A stretch of DNA of 64,000 nucleotides from an uncultured Oscillospiraceae bacterium (GTDB taxonomy: Bacteria; Bacillota; Clostridia; Oscillospirales; Oscillospiraceae), in contig CALXDJ010000009.1 in assembly GCA_944387035.1 (NCBI GenBank), positions 16,886 through 80,885 of the forward strand, read 5' to 3'. Shown here piece by piece: positions 48,246-56,289 of this stretch. The stretch's first letter is position 1; each line of letters opens with the position of its first letter. Under the pieces are notes generated by a model. That model was not told the DNA's origin and made no database searches. It saw nothing but the letters and a program-made list of their open reading frames with translations. The position numbers were made by a program, and so were the translations under genes.

Positions 48246-48878
48246 TCAGCCCATCACGGCGTCCACAGCCAGAGCCGCGTTGACGCCGGTGGTGACGCCC
48301 TTGGTGGAGACGGTGGCGCCGGTGATGGCAACCACGTTGCTGCCCACGGTCAGGGTGCCGTCCGCAGCGCTCTTGCCGATAAACTGATCCAGAACGCCGA
48401 CGCCGCTGGACAGGGGCTCGTTGCCGGTGACCTTGGTGCCGATGCCGGCAGTTTCGGAGCTGTCAACCACGGACACGCCGGTCACGATGCCGTCGGCATC
48501 CAGGCCCACCATCATCTCGATGTTGCCCTGGGAACCGGAAGCCACAACCTTGAATGCGTAGCCGGCAGGCTCGCCGCCCACCTGCACCTCATAAGCCTCC
48601 GTGAGGGTACCGCCGGCGCCCAGCGCGGCAGACGTCATCTCATCGGTGAGCTCGAGCGCATCGGAGAAGGTGCTGTTATCGGGATCAGCCACAACAGCCT
48701 TCATGGCGGTCTCAGTCTTTTCCTTGTTGATTGCGGCGATATTGGGCGCGGTCACCATGTTGACGGCACCCAGCAGACCTGCCACGATCACGCAGGTGAC
48801 AAACAGGGTCACGGTCAGCTTGATGATATATTTGGGGTCCATATCGACCTTTTCCTTGGTTTTCACTTCGTTGCTCAT
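48246..48878 (-). CDS. rnfG: Rnf complex subunit RnfG (FMN-binding)
   Basis: A 210-residue subunit with one N-terminal membrane helix and an external FMN-binding domain. The covalent FMN site S/T-G-A-T is visible in VVAITGATVSTKGV, and GIVTGVSVVDSSETAGIGTK is typical. FMN joins the second Thr by a phosphoester bond in this family. AAGGAGG precedes the ATG. Confidence 0.95.
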   Translation of the reverse strand: MSNEVKTKEKVDMDPKYIIKLTVTLFVTCVIVAGLLGAVNMVTAPNIAAINKEKTETAMKAVVADPDNSTFSDALELTDEMTSAALGAGGTLTEAYEVQVGGEPAGYAFKVVASGSQGNIEMMVGLDADGIVTGVSVVDSSETAGIGTKVTGNEPLSSGVGVLDQFIGKSAADGTLTVGSNVVAITGATVSTKGVTTGVNAALAVDAVMG

Positions 48879-49891
48879 TTCGCAGCCGCCTCCTTTTTAT
48901 CGGATTTCACGACGCCAAAACGAGTGGGCTTGGTATACTTGTCGATCAGAGCCACGCAGAGGTTCATCACCATGATGGAGTAGCAAACACCCTCGTTATA
49001 GGAGCCAAAGTAACGGATCAGGATGGTGAAGAGGCCGCAGCCAATGCCGAAGATCAGCTGGCCCTTCTTGGTAACGGGAGAAGTGGCGTAGTCGGTCGCC
49101 ATGAAGAAGGCGCCCAGCATCAATCCGCCGCCGAAGATGCTGTAGAGCATCCAGTCCAGACCGCTGCCGGCCTTGGGGAACAGGAAGCTCAGCACGGCCA
49201 CGGTGGCGATGTAGCCCACGGGAGTCTGCCAGTTGATGACCTTGCGGACAATCAGATAGATGCCGCCGATGAGCAGCATCAGCACGGAGATCTCACCCAG
49301 GGAGCCGCCGATCTTGCCCAGGAACATATCGTTGATGGAATAGGTGCTCATCAGGGTCTCCATGTCGCCGGTCTTCATGTAGGCCAGCGGAGTGGCAGCC
49401 GTCACAATGTCGGCGGTGGAGCCGAACAGAGGAGCGGTCTCGCCGGGAGCAATCCACTTGGTCATCTCACCGGCATAGCTGCCCAGCAGGAATGCACGGC
49501 CAGCCAGAGCGGGGTTGACAAAGTTCTTGCCGATGCCGCCAAAGAGCTGCTTGACCACCACGATGGCGAAGAAGTCGCCGATGAGGATCATCCAGTAGGG
49601 GGTGGTCACGGGGCAGACAAACGCCAGCAGCATACCGGTCACCACGGCGCTCAGGTCGCCCACAGACTGGGGCTTCTTCATCAGGGTACGATACAGCCAC
49701 TCCCAGAACATGCAGCCGATCACGGACACCACGGTCAGCGTCAGGGCCTTGATGCCGAACATGACCACGGCCCAGATCAGAGCGGGCAGCATGGCGATGA
49801 TGACATCGAGCATGATGGAACGGGTGGTTTCAGAGCCACGGATATGGGGTGAAGAAGTGGCAATCAGTTTGAGATTTTTATAGTCCGTCAT
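48875..49891 (-). CDS. rnfD: Rnf complex subunit RnfD (membrane, FMN-binding)
   Basis: A 338-residue membrane subunit with about ten helices, SSPHIRGSETTRSIMLDVI at the N terminus and the covalent FMN motif in FGSTADIVTAATPLAYM (S/T-A-T). GKNFVNPALAGRAFLLGSY is also typical. It overlaps rnfC and rnfG by four bases each. It carries electrons across the membrane and takes part in sodium or proton movement. Confidence 0.96.
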   Translation of the reverse strand: MTDYKNLKLIATSSPHIRGSETTRSIMLDVIIAMLPALIWAVVMFGIKALTLTVVSVIGCMFWEWLYRTLMKKPQSVGDLSAVVTGMLLAFVCPVTTPYWMILIGDFFAIVVVKQLFGGIGKNFVNPALAGRAFLLGSYAGEMTKWIAPGETAPLFGSTADIVTAATPLAYMKTGDMETLMSTYSINDMFLGKIGGSLGEISVLMLLIGGIYLIVRKVINWQTPVGYIATVAVLSFLFPKAGSGLDWMLYSIFGGGLMLGAFFMATDYATSPVTKKGQLIFGIGCGLFTILIRYFGSYNEGVCYSIMVMNLCVALIDKYTKPTRFGVVKSDKKEAAAK

Positions 49892-51261
49892 TTGTTTGCG
49901 GCCTCCTTCTTCTCTTCGGCAGCCTTCTTGGCCTCGGCGGCAGCCCGGTCGGCGGCCATCTTATCCTTGAGCTTCTGCTTGCCGGTCTTGAACATATGAG
50001 TCAGATGCACCCGGGCGGGGCAGACGTACGCGCAGGCGCCGCACTCCATGCAGTCCATAATATGGGCGTCATTGAGCTCATCCAGCATGTTCTTGGAGGC
50101 GTACTGATACATGAACAGGGGCTCCAGATGCATGGGGCATGCGGCCACGCACTTGCCGCAGCGGATGCACTGGGGATGCTCCACAGTCTGCTCTTCGTTC
50201 TCGCAGAAAGCCAGCACCGCACCGGTGCCCTTGCCCACGGAAACATCAGCGGTGTACTGGGCCATGCCCATCATGGGGCCGCCGGCAATCAGCTTGTAGG
50301 TCTTGTCGTTGAGACCGCCGCAAGCGTCAAACAGGCAGGAGAACGGCGTGCCGATGGGGCACTCCAGGTTCTTGGGCTCCACCACACCGGAACCGGAAAC
50401 CGTGACGATCTTGTTCACCACGGGCATACCCTGGGTGATGGCGCGGAAAATGGCACAGGTGGTGTTGATGTTGAACACCGCGCAGCCAATGGCGGCGGGC
50501 AGGCCTCCGGGAGGCACCTGCTTGCCGGTGATGGCCTGGCAGAGCTGCTTCTCACCGCCCTGGGGATAACGGCAGCGCAGGGGCTCCACCACAACGGGGG
50601 CCTTCTTCTCGGCAATGACCTTGTTCATGGCGTCAATGCCGTTTTGCTTGTTGTCCTCCACGCCGATGACGACCCTGTCCACGCCGAACATCTTGGCCAG
50701 ATATGTAGCACCGCCGATGATCTCCTCGGGACGCTCCAGCATGGTACGGTGGTCGCCGGTGATGTAGGGCTCGCACTCGGCGCCGTTGATGATCACGGTG
50801 TCCACCTTTCCAATGGCACTGGAGATCTTGGCATGAGTGGGGAACGTAGCGCCGCCCATACCCACGATACCAGCGTTCTTGATGGCTTCCACCATCTCTT
50901 CCGCCGTCAGCGCATCGGGATCAGCCGGAGCCTTCACCTCTTCGCTCAGCTCGTTCTGGAAATCATTTTCGATGACCACGGACATCATGTTGCCGCCCAT
51001 GGAGTAGGGCCGGGGCTCCACCACTTTCACCGTGCCGGAAACGCTGGCATGGATCGGGGCGCCCAAGCCATGGAACTCGCCGATCTTCTGGCCCACCTTC
51101 ACGTGGTCCCCAGCTTTCACCAGGGGTGTGCAGGGTGCGCCAAAGTGCATCGACATGGGGATGACCACCTCCGCCGGCGGTGCCAGCTGCTCGATGGCCT
51201 TTTCATTCGTCGCGGCTTTCATGTCATTGGGATGAACGCCGCCAAAGAAAGCTTGTGCCAT
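49888..51261 (-). CDS. rnfC: Rnf complex subunit RnfC (NADH-binding)
   Basis: A 457-residue peripheral subunit where NAD+ is reduced. The start AQAFFGGVHPNDMK and GAPCTPLVKAGDHVKVGQKIGE, then GGATFPTHAKI and INGAECEPYI are RnfC/NuoF-type motifs. Two 4Fe-4S sites appear as CIRCGKCVAACPMHL and CMECGACAYVCPARVHL. The ATG at 51261 is preferred: GAGGTG lies 9 bases upstream, while a GTG four codons earlier lies on that ribosome site. It is the first gene of the operon. Confidence 0.96.
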   Translation of the reverse strand: MAQAFFGGVHPNDMKAATNEKAIEQLAPPAEVVIPMSMHFGAPCTPLVKAGDHVKVGQKIGEFHGLGAPIHASVSGTVKVVEPRPYSMGGNMMSVVIENDFQNELSEEVKAPADPDALTAEEMVEAIKNAGIVGMGGATFPTHAKISSAIGKVDTVIINGAECEPYITGDHRTMLERPEEIIGGATYLAKMFGVDRVVIGVEDNKQNGIDAMNKVIAEKKAPVVVEPLRCRYPQGGEKQLCQAITGKQVPPGGLPAAIGCAVFNINTTCAIFRAITQGMPVVNKIVTVSGSGVVEPKNLECPIGTPFSCLFDACGGLNDKTYKLIAGGPMMGMAQYTADVSVGKGTGAVLAFCENEEQTVEHPQCIRCGKCVAACPMHLEPLFMYQYASKNMLDELNDAHIMDCMECGACAYVCPARVHLTHMFKTGKQKLKDKMAADRAAAEAKKAAEEKKEAANK

Positions 51262-51313
51262 TGTCTTCTTCACCTCATTTTTACTCCTGATAGTGAGCCA
51301 GGCACGGTGAAAC

Positions 51314-51336
51314 CCCCATCCACCGGCGGGATGGGG
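51314..51336 (-). other. Hairpin in the rnf leader
   Basis: CCCCATCC (51314-51321) pairs with GGATGGGG (51329-51336). On the minus strand it is followed by GTTTCACC, too few U for a sure terminator. It lies between the rnf promoter and rnfC and could attenuate or stabilise the mRNA. Confidence 0.4.
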
Positions 51337-51373
51337 TTGACTGTCCTGGTGATACTACCACATACTGTGCTTC

Positions 51374-51402
51374 ATTCTACACCATACTTCAAAAAATGTC
51401 CA
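51374..51402 (-). promoter_or_regulatory. Promoter of the rnf operon
   Basis: On the minus strand TGGACA (51402-51397), 17 bases, TAGAAT (51379-51374). The leader to rnfC is about 105 bases. Confidence 0.7.
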
Positions 51403-51514
51403 GACTGTGAACAACAGTTTTTATGGAAATTCCCCCTTTTCTTGGCATTTCTTTTATTATTTTGGTCATTTTCACCGTTTTCCCGAAAAACGTCTCTGTC
51501 AAGTGAAGGTTCTC

Positions 51515-51543
51515 TTGTCAATTCTGCCGAAACATGCTATACT
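51515..51543 (+). promoter_or_regulatory. Promoter of the DUF975 gene
   Basis: TTGTCA (51515-51520), 17 bases, TATACT (51538-51543). Between here and the rnf promoter (51403-51514) I see only AT-rich sequence with no gene. Confidence 0.75.
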
Positions 51544-51603
51544 GGAGCTGCTTTTTTCGGCCGTTTGAACCGGCACATTCTTTTCCTTGCGAGGTTATTT
51601 TTT

Positions 51604-52407
51604 ATGCATTCACAGTTTTACCGCCTGGCGGAACTCAAACGGGACCTGCGCCGCAGACTCCGCAGCGCTCAGGTCTCCCCCCGGGCCATGACCGCCCTCT
51701 ATACAGGCCTGCTTCTGGTTTTGGATCTCATCATTCTCCTGGGCAGCGGCTACGGCGTACTCTCCGTCTTTATCCGGATTCTCTGCTGGCTGATTTCCAT
51801 TGTGCTGGGCGCAGGCTTCGTGCTCTACTGCATGGCGATCCGCCGGGGAGAGCGCAGCGAGTACCTGACCCTCTTCGATGGCTTTTCTTTTGCTGGACGG
51901 CTGATCGCCCTGAATCTGCTCATCAGTCTGCTGATTGTGCTCTGGTCCATGCTGTTTGTCATCCCCGGCATTGTGGCCATTTACCGGTATCGGTTCGCTC
52001 TCTTCCATTTCTATGAAAATCCGGACATCGGTATTCTGGAGGCCATTACCCTCAGCTGCCAGCAGACCCAGGGCCGCAAATGGCAGCTGTTTTGTTTGGA
52101 CGTGAGCTTCCTGGGCTGGACCCTGCTGGCTTCTGTGCCCACCCTGATTCAAAATTTCCTCTACTACTCCGCAGCCTTCCGGATGTTTTTCGATTATCTG
52201 GCCTCCCCCTCCGGCATTTTGATGACGCCGGACGCCTCGGTGCTGCTCCTTCCAAGCTGGGCCTGGACTCTCATCACCGGCGTCTGGGTTGTGGCGGTAA
52301 CGATGTTCTATCTGCCCCATTACTATTGCGCTCAGCTGACGCTGTTTGAGGAAGCCAAAGCCGCCTGCCCCTCCCGCCGCGGTCCTGACGGACTGGGCGG
52401 ACTGTGA
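51604..52407 (+). CDS. DUF975 family membrane protein
   Basis: A 267-residue membrane protein with about five helices. It resembles the DUF975 family: an N-terminal KRDLRRRLRS segment, FSFAGRLIALNLLISLLIVL, and FVIPGIVAIYRYRFALFHFYENPDIGI split here as VIPGIVAIYRYRFALFHF. Function unknown. The ATG at 51604 fits the promoter; a long reading on the 5' side is only the antisense of rnfC. It is a single-gene unit with its own terminator. Confidence 0.8.
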   Translation: MHSQFYRLAELKRDLRRRLRSAQVSPRAMTALYTGLLLVLDLIILLGSGYGVLSVFIRILCWLISIVLGAGFVLYCMAIRRGERSEYLTLFDGFSFAGRLIALNLLISLLIVLWSMLFVIPGIVAIYRYRFALFHFYENPDIGILEAITLSCQQTQGRKWQLFCLDVSFLGWTLLASVPTLIQNFLYYSAAFRMFFDYLASPSGILMTPDASVLLLPSWAWTLITGVWVVAVTMFYLPHYYCAQLTLFEEAKAACPSRRGPDGLGGL

Positions 52408-52450
52408 GGCAATCTTCCTTTCCCCTCTCAGCTTGTCATTCCGATCCCAT

Positions 52451-52494
52451 AAAAAACCGTCCGGCGCGGAGCTCCGCGCCGGACGGTTTTTTGC
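52451..52494. terminator. Bidirectional terminator between DUF975 and ECF genes
   Basis: AAAAAACCGTCCGGCGCGGA with its complement ending in TTTTTT: a 15-bp perfect stem with A and T runs, usable in both directions. Confidence 0.9.
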
Positions 52495-52508
52495 TTTTCA
52501 AGGCTTCT

Positions 52509-53057
52509 TCAAAGCCGCGGGAACACCCTGCGGACATAGCCGCTGCGCCGCAGCGCCAGGCACAGCAGGGTGGAAGCCGCCGCACCGAAAGCGCCCTGCA
52601 CGATATTCCCCGGCACTCCCGTCATCCCCACAGCCAGACTGCCGGCCAGGAATGCGTCATACAGGGCATAGCCCGCCACCATCACAATTTCCGCAGTCGC
52701 AGCGCACACCGCTGTCCAGCCCCCGGCACGCTCCCGCGCCCACCGGTATCCCAGCGCCGCCAGCAGTCCCATGAGGGCCTTGATGACCAGAGTGGCCGGC
52801 ACATAGGCCGCATAGCCTGCCAGCAGATCTGCCAGGGCCGGACCGATTCCGCCGGCCAGGGCCCCCCATGCCGGTCCCAGCAGGTACGCACCCAGCAGCA
52901 CCACCGCATCTCCCAGATTCAAATATCCGCCGGTGGGCGAGGGAATCCGCAGTACCATGGTCGCCGCACAGCTCAGGGCCGCCAGAGCCCCCGCCTGCAC
53001 CAGCATGCGCGTCCGGTCCTGCACATCAGCCCGCGCCGTCTCCCTGATCTTCTCCAT
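52509..53057 (-). CDS. ECF transporter S component, probably for a B6 vitamer
   Basis: A 182-residue membrane protein with about six helices and the S-component pattern: LAALSCAATMVLRIP, GGYLNLGDAVVLLGAYLLGP, GPALADLLAGYAAYVPATL. It would bind a vitamin and use a shared ECF module. The divergent neighbour is a MocR/PdxR-type regulator, and their promoters are interleaved, so pyridoxine or pyridoxal is the likely substrate; riboflavin or another vitamin cannot be excluded. AAGGAGG precedes the ATG at 53057. Confidence 0.82.
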   Translation of the reverse strand: MEKIRETARADVQDRTRMLVQAGALAALSCAATMVLRIPSPTGGYLNLGDAVVLLGAYLLGPAWGALAGGIGPALADLLAGYAAYVPATLVIKALMGLLAALGYRWARERAGGWTAVCAATAEIVMVAGYALYDAFLAGSLAVGMTGVPGNIVQGAFGAAASTLLCLALRRSGYVRRVFPRL

Positions 53058-53087
53058 CTCCGTCTCCTCCTTGTCAAAGGCTTCTGG

Positions 53088-53121
53088 TTGCCATGATACT
53101 GCATCTGTGGTATGATTGAAA
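53088..53121. promoter_or_regulatory. Interleaved divergent promoters of the ECF and MocR genes
   Basis: Plus strand: TTGCCA (53088-53093), 17 bases, TATGAT (53111-53116). Minus strand: TTTCAA (53121-53116), 17 bases, TATCAT (53098-53093). Each -35 overlaps the other's -10 by one base, so only one polymerase can bind at a time. An imperfect inverted repeat, ATGATAC and GTATGAT, lies within. Confidence 0.65.
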
Positions 53122-53165
53122 TACCCACTTTTTGATTTTTTTATCAGTCCAGATAGAGGTGTTCC

Positions 53166-54560
53166 ATGCTGACCTATGATCTGACACAGCAGCCGGGCAT
53201 CCCCCTTTACGAGGCTCTCTACCGCTGCATCCGGCAGGATATTCTCACCGGTACTCTGCCGCCTCAAACGCGCCTGCCCTCCAAACGGGCCCTGGCAGAA
53301 CATCTGCACCTGTCCGTCATCACAGTGGAGAGCGCATACCGCCAGCTGGAAGCGGAGGGATACCTGATTACCCGGCCCCGCCGGGGCTTCTTCGTCTGTC
53401 CGGTGGAGCGCATTCCCCCGGCTGTGCCGCAAACGGCTCCGGCACTCTCTCCGCCGCCGGAACCCGTCTGGCAGCTGGATCTGACTGCCAACCGGGTGGA
53501 TGGCTCCCGCTTCCCCGCCGGAACCTGGGCCCGGCTGACCCGGCAGGTCCTCTCCGAAGGGGACGCCTTTTTCTCTCCCACTCCCAACCAGGGACTGCCC
53601 GCCCTGCGGCAGGCCATTGCCCAGGATCTGCGGGATTTTCGTGGCATGTCCGTGTCCCCGGAGCAGATCGTCGTAGGCGCGGGAGCGGAATACCTCTACC
53701 TCCTGCTGGCCCAACTGCTGGGCAGCAGCGCCCCCTTTGCCGTGGAGGACCCGGGATACCCCAAAATCCGAAAGGTGTACACCCGGTGCGGGGTGGACTG
53801 CCGTCCCGTCCCCCTGGACCCGCAGGGGGTGGACCCGGCCGCCCTGGCGGCCTCCGGTGCCGGGGTAGTCCACCTCTCCCCTTCCCACCACTATCCCACC
53901 GGCATCATCACCCCCATTGCCCGGCGGCAGGCCCTGCTGCGGTGGGCGGAGACCACCGGCGGCATCATCATCGAGGACGACTATGACAGCGAATTCCGCT
54001 TTACCGGCCGTCCCCTGCCCACGCTGCAGAGCATCGACCACCGGGAACGGGTGATCTATCTCAACACCTTCTCCCAAACGATTTCTCCGGCTTTGCGGGT
54101 GGGCTTCATGGTACTGCCGCCCCGGATGCTCACGCGCTACCGCCGGGAAATGGATGTCTACGCCTGCACAGTTCCCGCTCTGGAGCAGCACGTCCTGGCA
54201 CGCTTTCTCTCCAGCGGCGCCTATGAACAGCATCTCTCCCGGATGCGCAAAGAATACCGACAGCGGCGCGCCGCCGTGCTGGAGGCGTTCCGCACCAGCC
54301 CCTTTGCCGGACGCATTGCCCTCTTCGAGCAGGGTGCGGGGCTTCATTTTCTGCTGCGGCTGGACACCCGGCAGCCGGACGCGGAGCTGGACCGCCGGGC
54401 CCGGGCCCTGGGGGTCAAGCTGGGCTTTCTCGCCTCTTATGCCGCGGTTCCCCGTCCGGAGCACGCCCACACCCTGGTCATCAACTACGCAGGTCTGACA
54501 CCCCAGGCCCTGCCGGAGGCCATGGAACGGCTGAGCGCCGTCTTTTCCGAATTGCCCTGA
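53166..54560 (+). CDS. MocR/PdxR-type regulator with aminotransferase domain, lacking the PLP lysine
   Basis: A 464-residue GntR-MocR protein. Residues 1-75 are a winged helix-turn-helix (LPSKRALAEHLHLSVITVESAYRQLEAEG in parts LPSKRALAEHLHLS and TVESAYRQLEAEGYL). Residues about 105-460 form an aminotransferase fold with EDDYDSEFRF (Asp for the PLP ring) and SPSHHYPTG. The PLP lysine normally in the T-F-S/T-K-T/S segment is Gln304 here (codon CAA at 54075-54077, LNTFSQTISPALRVGF). Such regulators usually sense PLP and activate B6 genes. It faces an ECF S component across shared promoters. Confidence 0.9.
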   Translation: MLTYDLTQQPGIPLYEALYRCIRQDILTGTLPPQTRLPSKRALAEHLHLSVITVESAYRQLEAEGYLITRPRRGFFVCPVERIPPAVPQTAPALSPPPEPVWQLDLTANRVDGSRFPAGTWARLTRQVLSEGDAFFSPTPNQGLPALRQAIAQDLRDFRGMSVSPEQIVVGAGAEYLYLLLAQLLGSSAPFAVEDPGYPKIRKVYTRCGVDCRPVPLDPQGVDPAALAASGAGVVHLSPSHHYPTGIITPIARRQALLRWAETTGGIIIEDDYDSEFRFTGRPLPTLQSIDHRERVIYLNTFSQTISPALRVGFMVLPPRMLTRYRREMDVYACTVPALEQHVLARFLSSGAYEQHLSRMRKEYRQRRAAVLEAFRTSPFAGRIALFEQGAGLHFLLRLDTRQPDAELDRRARALGVKLGFLASYAAVPRPEHAHTLVINYAGLTPQALPEAMERLSAVFSELP

Positions 54561-54611
54561 CTTCTCCATGATGCGGCGGGCAATGTGATCCAAAGCACCT
54601 GAGCACAAAAG

Positions 54612-54648
54612 CGGAGCGGGGAGATCCTGATAGGATCTCCCCGCTCCG
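54612..54648 (-). terminator. Terminator of the arsR-trxB-trxA operon
   Basis: On the minus strand GGAGCGGGGAGATCC pairs with GGATCTCCCCGCTCC, followed by GCTTTTG. It lies 18 bases after the thioredoxin stop. Confidence 0.8.
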
Positions 54649-54665
54649 ACTGATTCATGTTGTCT

Positions 54666-54986
54666 TTATCCCAAGTGCTTGTCCAGCACGCCCCGGAACA
54701 CGGCGGCGGGCATAGCGCCCACCTTGCGCTCCACTTCCTTGCCGTTTTTCAGGAACACCACCGTGGGGATGGTCATGACGCCAAACCGGCGGGCCAGTTC
54801 GGGCTCCTCGTCCACGTTGACCTTACCCACCAGAACCTTGCCGTCAAACTCCTGGGCCAGCTCCTCGATGACGGGAGAGAGCATCTTGCAGGGGCCGCAC
54901 CACTCAGCCCAGAAATCCACCATTGCCAGGGGAGCCGCTTCCACGGCGGCGTCAAACTCTGCGGTTTTGAAATGCTGCATTGCCAT
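54666..54986 (-). CDS. trxA: Thioredoxin
   Basis: A 106-residue thioredoxin with the active site WAEWCGPCK (Cys30, Cys33), the VMTIPTVVFLKNGKEV cis-proline loop and the usual length. AAGGAAG precedes ATG at 54986, with a second ATG two codons on. It is the last gene of an operon with an ArsR regulator and a thioredoxin reductase-like flavoprotein, so it is the likely electron acceptor of that enzyme. Confidence 0.95.
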   Translation of the reverse strand: MAMQHFKTAEFDAAVEAAPLAMVDFWAEWCGPCKMLSPVIEELAQEFDGKVLVGKVNVDEEPELARRFGVMTIPTVVFLKNGKEVERKVGAMPAAVFRGVLDKHLG

Positions 54987-55039
54987 ATTGTAATTCTTCC
55001 TTTCTTTTGTCTGTATCAGATCATTCATGGATGATAAAT

Positions 55040-55873
55040 TTATGATTCTGCCGCCTGCTCTTTCCGCATGATGGCAGCGGCATACGCTGCGGCACTCTGG
55101 CCCGCCACCAGCCCTTCGCCGGTGGCCTTGGACACCTGGAGCGGTCCGCCGGTGCAGTCTCCGGCGGCAAAGACGCCGGGAAGATTGGTCGCCATGCGCC
55201 GGTCCACCGTTACGTACCCATTTTCCACAGCCAGCCCCGGGAACAGCTCCGTGGGAGCCATGGTAGGCCGGAGAATGAACACGCCGGCCACCGCCGCCGT
55301 CTTGCCGTCACAGGTGATTTCCTCCACCTGACTGCCGCCCCGGATCGTACAGGACGCCGGGCGCTCAAAATACGTCACAGAGCATCCGATTCCCTCCAGG
55401 AACTCCGCCTCATGCCGTGCGGTGGGCGTATAGCCCAACACCGCCACCGGTTTGCCCCGGTAGAGCATTCCATCACAGGTGGCGCAGTAGCTTACGCCCC
55501 GACCCAAAAACTCCGTTTCGCCGGGGAACTTCTTTCCCCGGTTCACGCCGGCCGCCAATACCAGCGCCCGGGCGTGCTCCATATCCGTGCCGATACTGAG
55601 ATACCATGTGTCCTCCATGGGCATGGCACTGAGAACCTTGCCGGTGCGGAACTCCGCCCCCGCTGCCTCCGCGTGACGGCGCAGCTGCTCCAGCAGCTCC
55701 GCGCCGGAGAGACCGGGCATGCCCAGGTAGTTGTCCACCCGCTCGGCTTTCCAAAGGGGGTTTTCTTCCGGCGGATTCGTCACCACCAGCACGCTGCGGC
55801 CCCGGGCCCGCACATTCAGCGCTGCCGACAGTCCTGCCGGACCGCCGCCGATCACCACCACATCATAGGACAT
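55040..55873 (-). CDS. trxB: Thioredoxin reductase-like flavoprotein, NADPH motif missing
   Basis: A 277-residue FAD protein of the low-Mr thioredoxin reductase fold. It has the FAD motif VVVIGGGPAGLSAAL (Gly 9-14), the redox pair CATC (130-133) and AAGDCTGGPLQ. The usual NADPH-binding GxGxxA and HRRxxxR motifs are replaced by AVLGYTPTARHEAEFL (144-159) and TYFERPASCTI. It is shorter than the common enzyme (about 305-320). This pattern recalls the clostridial ferredoxin-dependent flavin thioredoxin reductases. It sits between arsR and trxA. Confidence 0.85.
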   Translation of the reverse strand: MSYDVVVIGGGPAGLSAALNVRARGRSVLVVTNPPEENPLWKAERVDNYLGMPGLSGAELLEQLRRHAEAAGAEFRTGKVLSAMPMEDTWYLSIGTDMEHARALVLAAGVNRGKKFPGETEFLGRGVSYCATCDGMLYRGKPVAVLGYTPTARHEAEFLEGIGCSVTYFERPASCTIRGGSQVEEITCDGKTAAVAGVFILRPTMAPTELFPGLAVENGYVTVDRRMATNLPGVFAAGDCTGGPLQVSKATGEGLVAGQSAAAYAAAIMRKEQAAES

Positions 55874-56162
55874 AGGACTCCGCCTCCTCTCCCATCAATG
55901 CCGCCACCAGCCGCGCCAGCTCACCGGAGGATGCATGATAGTATACCTCGTTGCCGGAACGCACCGGAATCACCGCGCCTGCTGCCCGCAGTCTCTGCAG
56001 ATGCTGGGAAATGCACGACTGGGACATGCCGGTGCTTTTTTCAATGCACCCGACATTCCGGCACCCCATTGTCAGCAGGCTGTGCACAATCTGCAGCCGC
56101 ACCGGATGGGCCAGCGCCTTCAAAAAAGCTGCCCGCTCCTGATAGTCTATGCATAATTCCAT
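55863..56162 (-). CDS. ArsR-family transcriptional repressor
   Basis: A 99-residue winged-helix protein: FLKALAHPVRLQIVHSLL, then STGMSQSCISQHLQRLRAAGAV and RSGNEVYYHASSGEL. Cysteines at CRNVGCIEKS and in SQSCISQ could sense metals, thiol stress or sulfur species. It overlaps the reductase gene by 11 bases. A perfect 22-bp palindrome covers its own -10, so it should repress the arsR-trxB-trxA operon. Confidence 0.88.
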   Translation of the reverse strand: MELCIDYQERAAFLKALAHPVRLQIVHSLLTMGCRNVGCIEKSTGMSQSCISQHLQRLRAAGAVIPVRSGNEVYYHASSGELARLVAALMGEEAESYVL

Positions 56163-56190
56163 GCGTTTCACCACCCTGGGATTGATGGTA

Positions 56191-56233
56191 TTAGAATATC
56201 ATGATATTCTAACCGGCGAAGTCGTTTTTGCAA
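56191..56233 (-). promoter_or_regulatory. ArsR operator-promoter
   Basis: A perfect palindrome covers 56191-56212: TTAGAATATCA followed by its exact complement. On the minus strand TTGCAA (56233-56228), 16 bases, TAGAAT (56211-56206): the -10 is inside the palindrome. The ArsR ATG follows 29 bases downstream. Confidence 0.85.
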
Positions 56234-56257
56234 CAGGGCTAAAATTTCCGGCCTCAG

Positions 56258-56286
56258 TTGCTTTTGCTCCCGGAGTCTGCTACACT
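56258..56286 (+). promoter_or_regulatory. Promoter of the rpe transcript
   Basis: TTGCTT (56258-56263), 17 bases, TACACT (56281-56286), giving a start near 56293 and a leader of about 210 bases. Confidence 0.65.
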
Positions 56287-56289
56287 AAA

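Noticed and set aside
49996..51603. Long 5' extension of the DUF975 reading frame
   Set aside because: It runs antisense through rnfC. The promoter at 51515-51543 and the ATG at 51604 give the real gene.
53058..54608. Long 5' extension of the ECF S-component frame
   Set aside because: It is the antisense of the MocR gene. The ATG at 53057 has a strong AGGAGG and a promoter just upstream.
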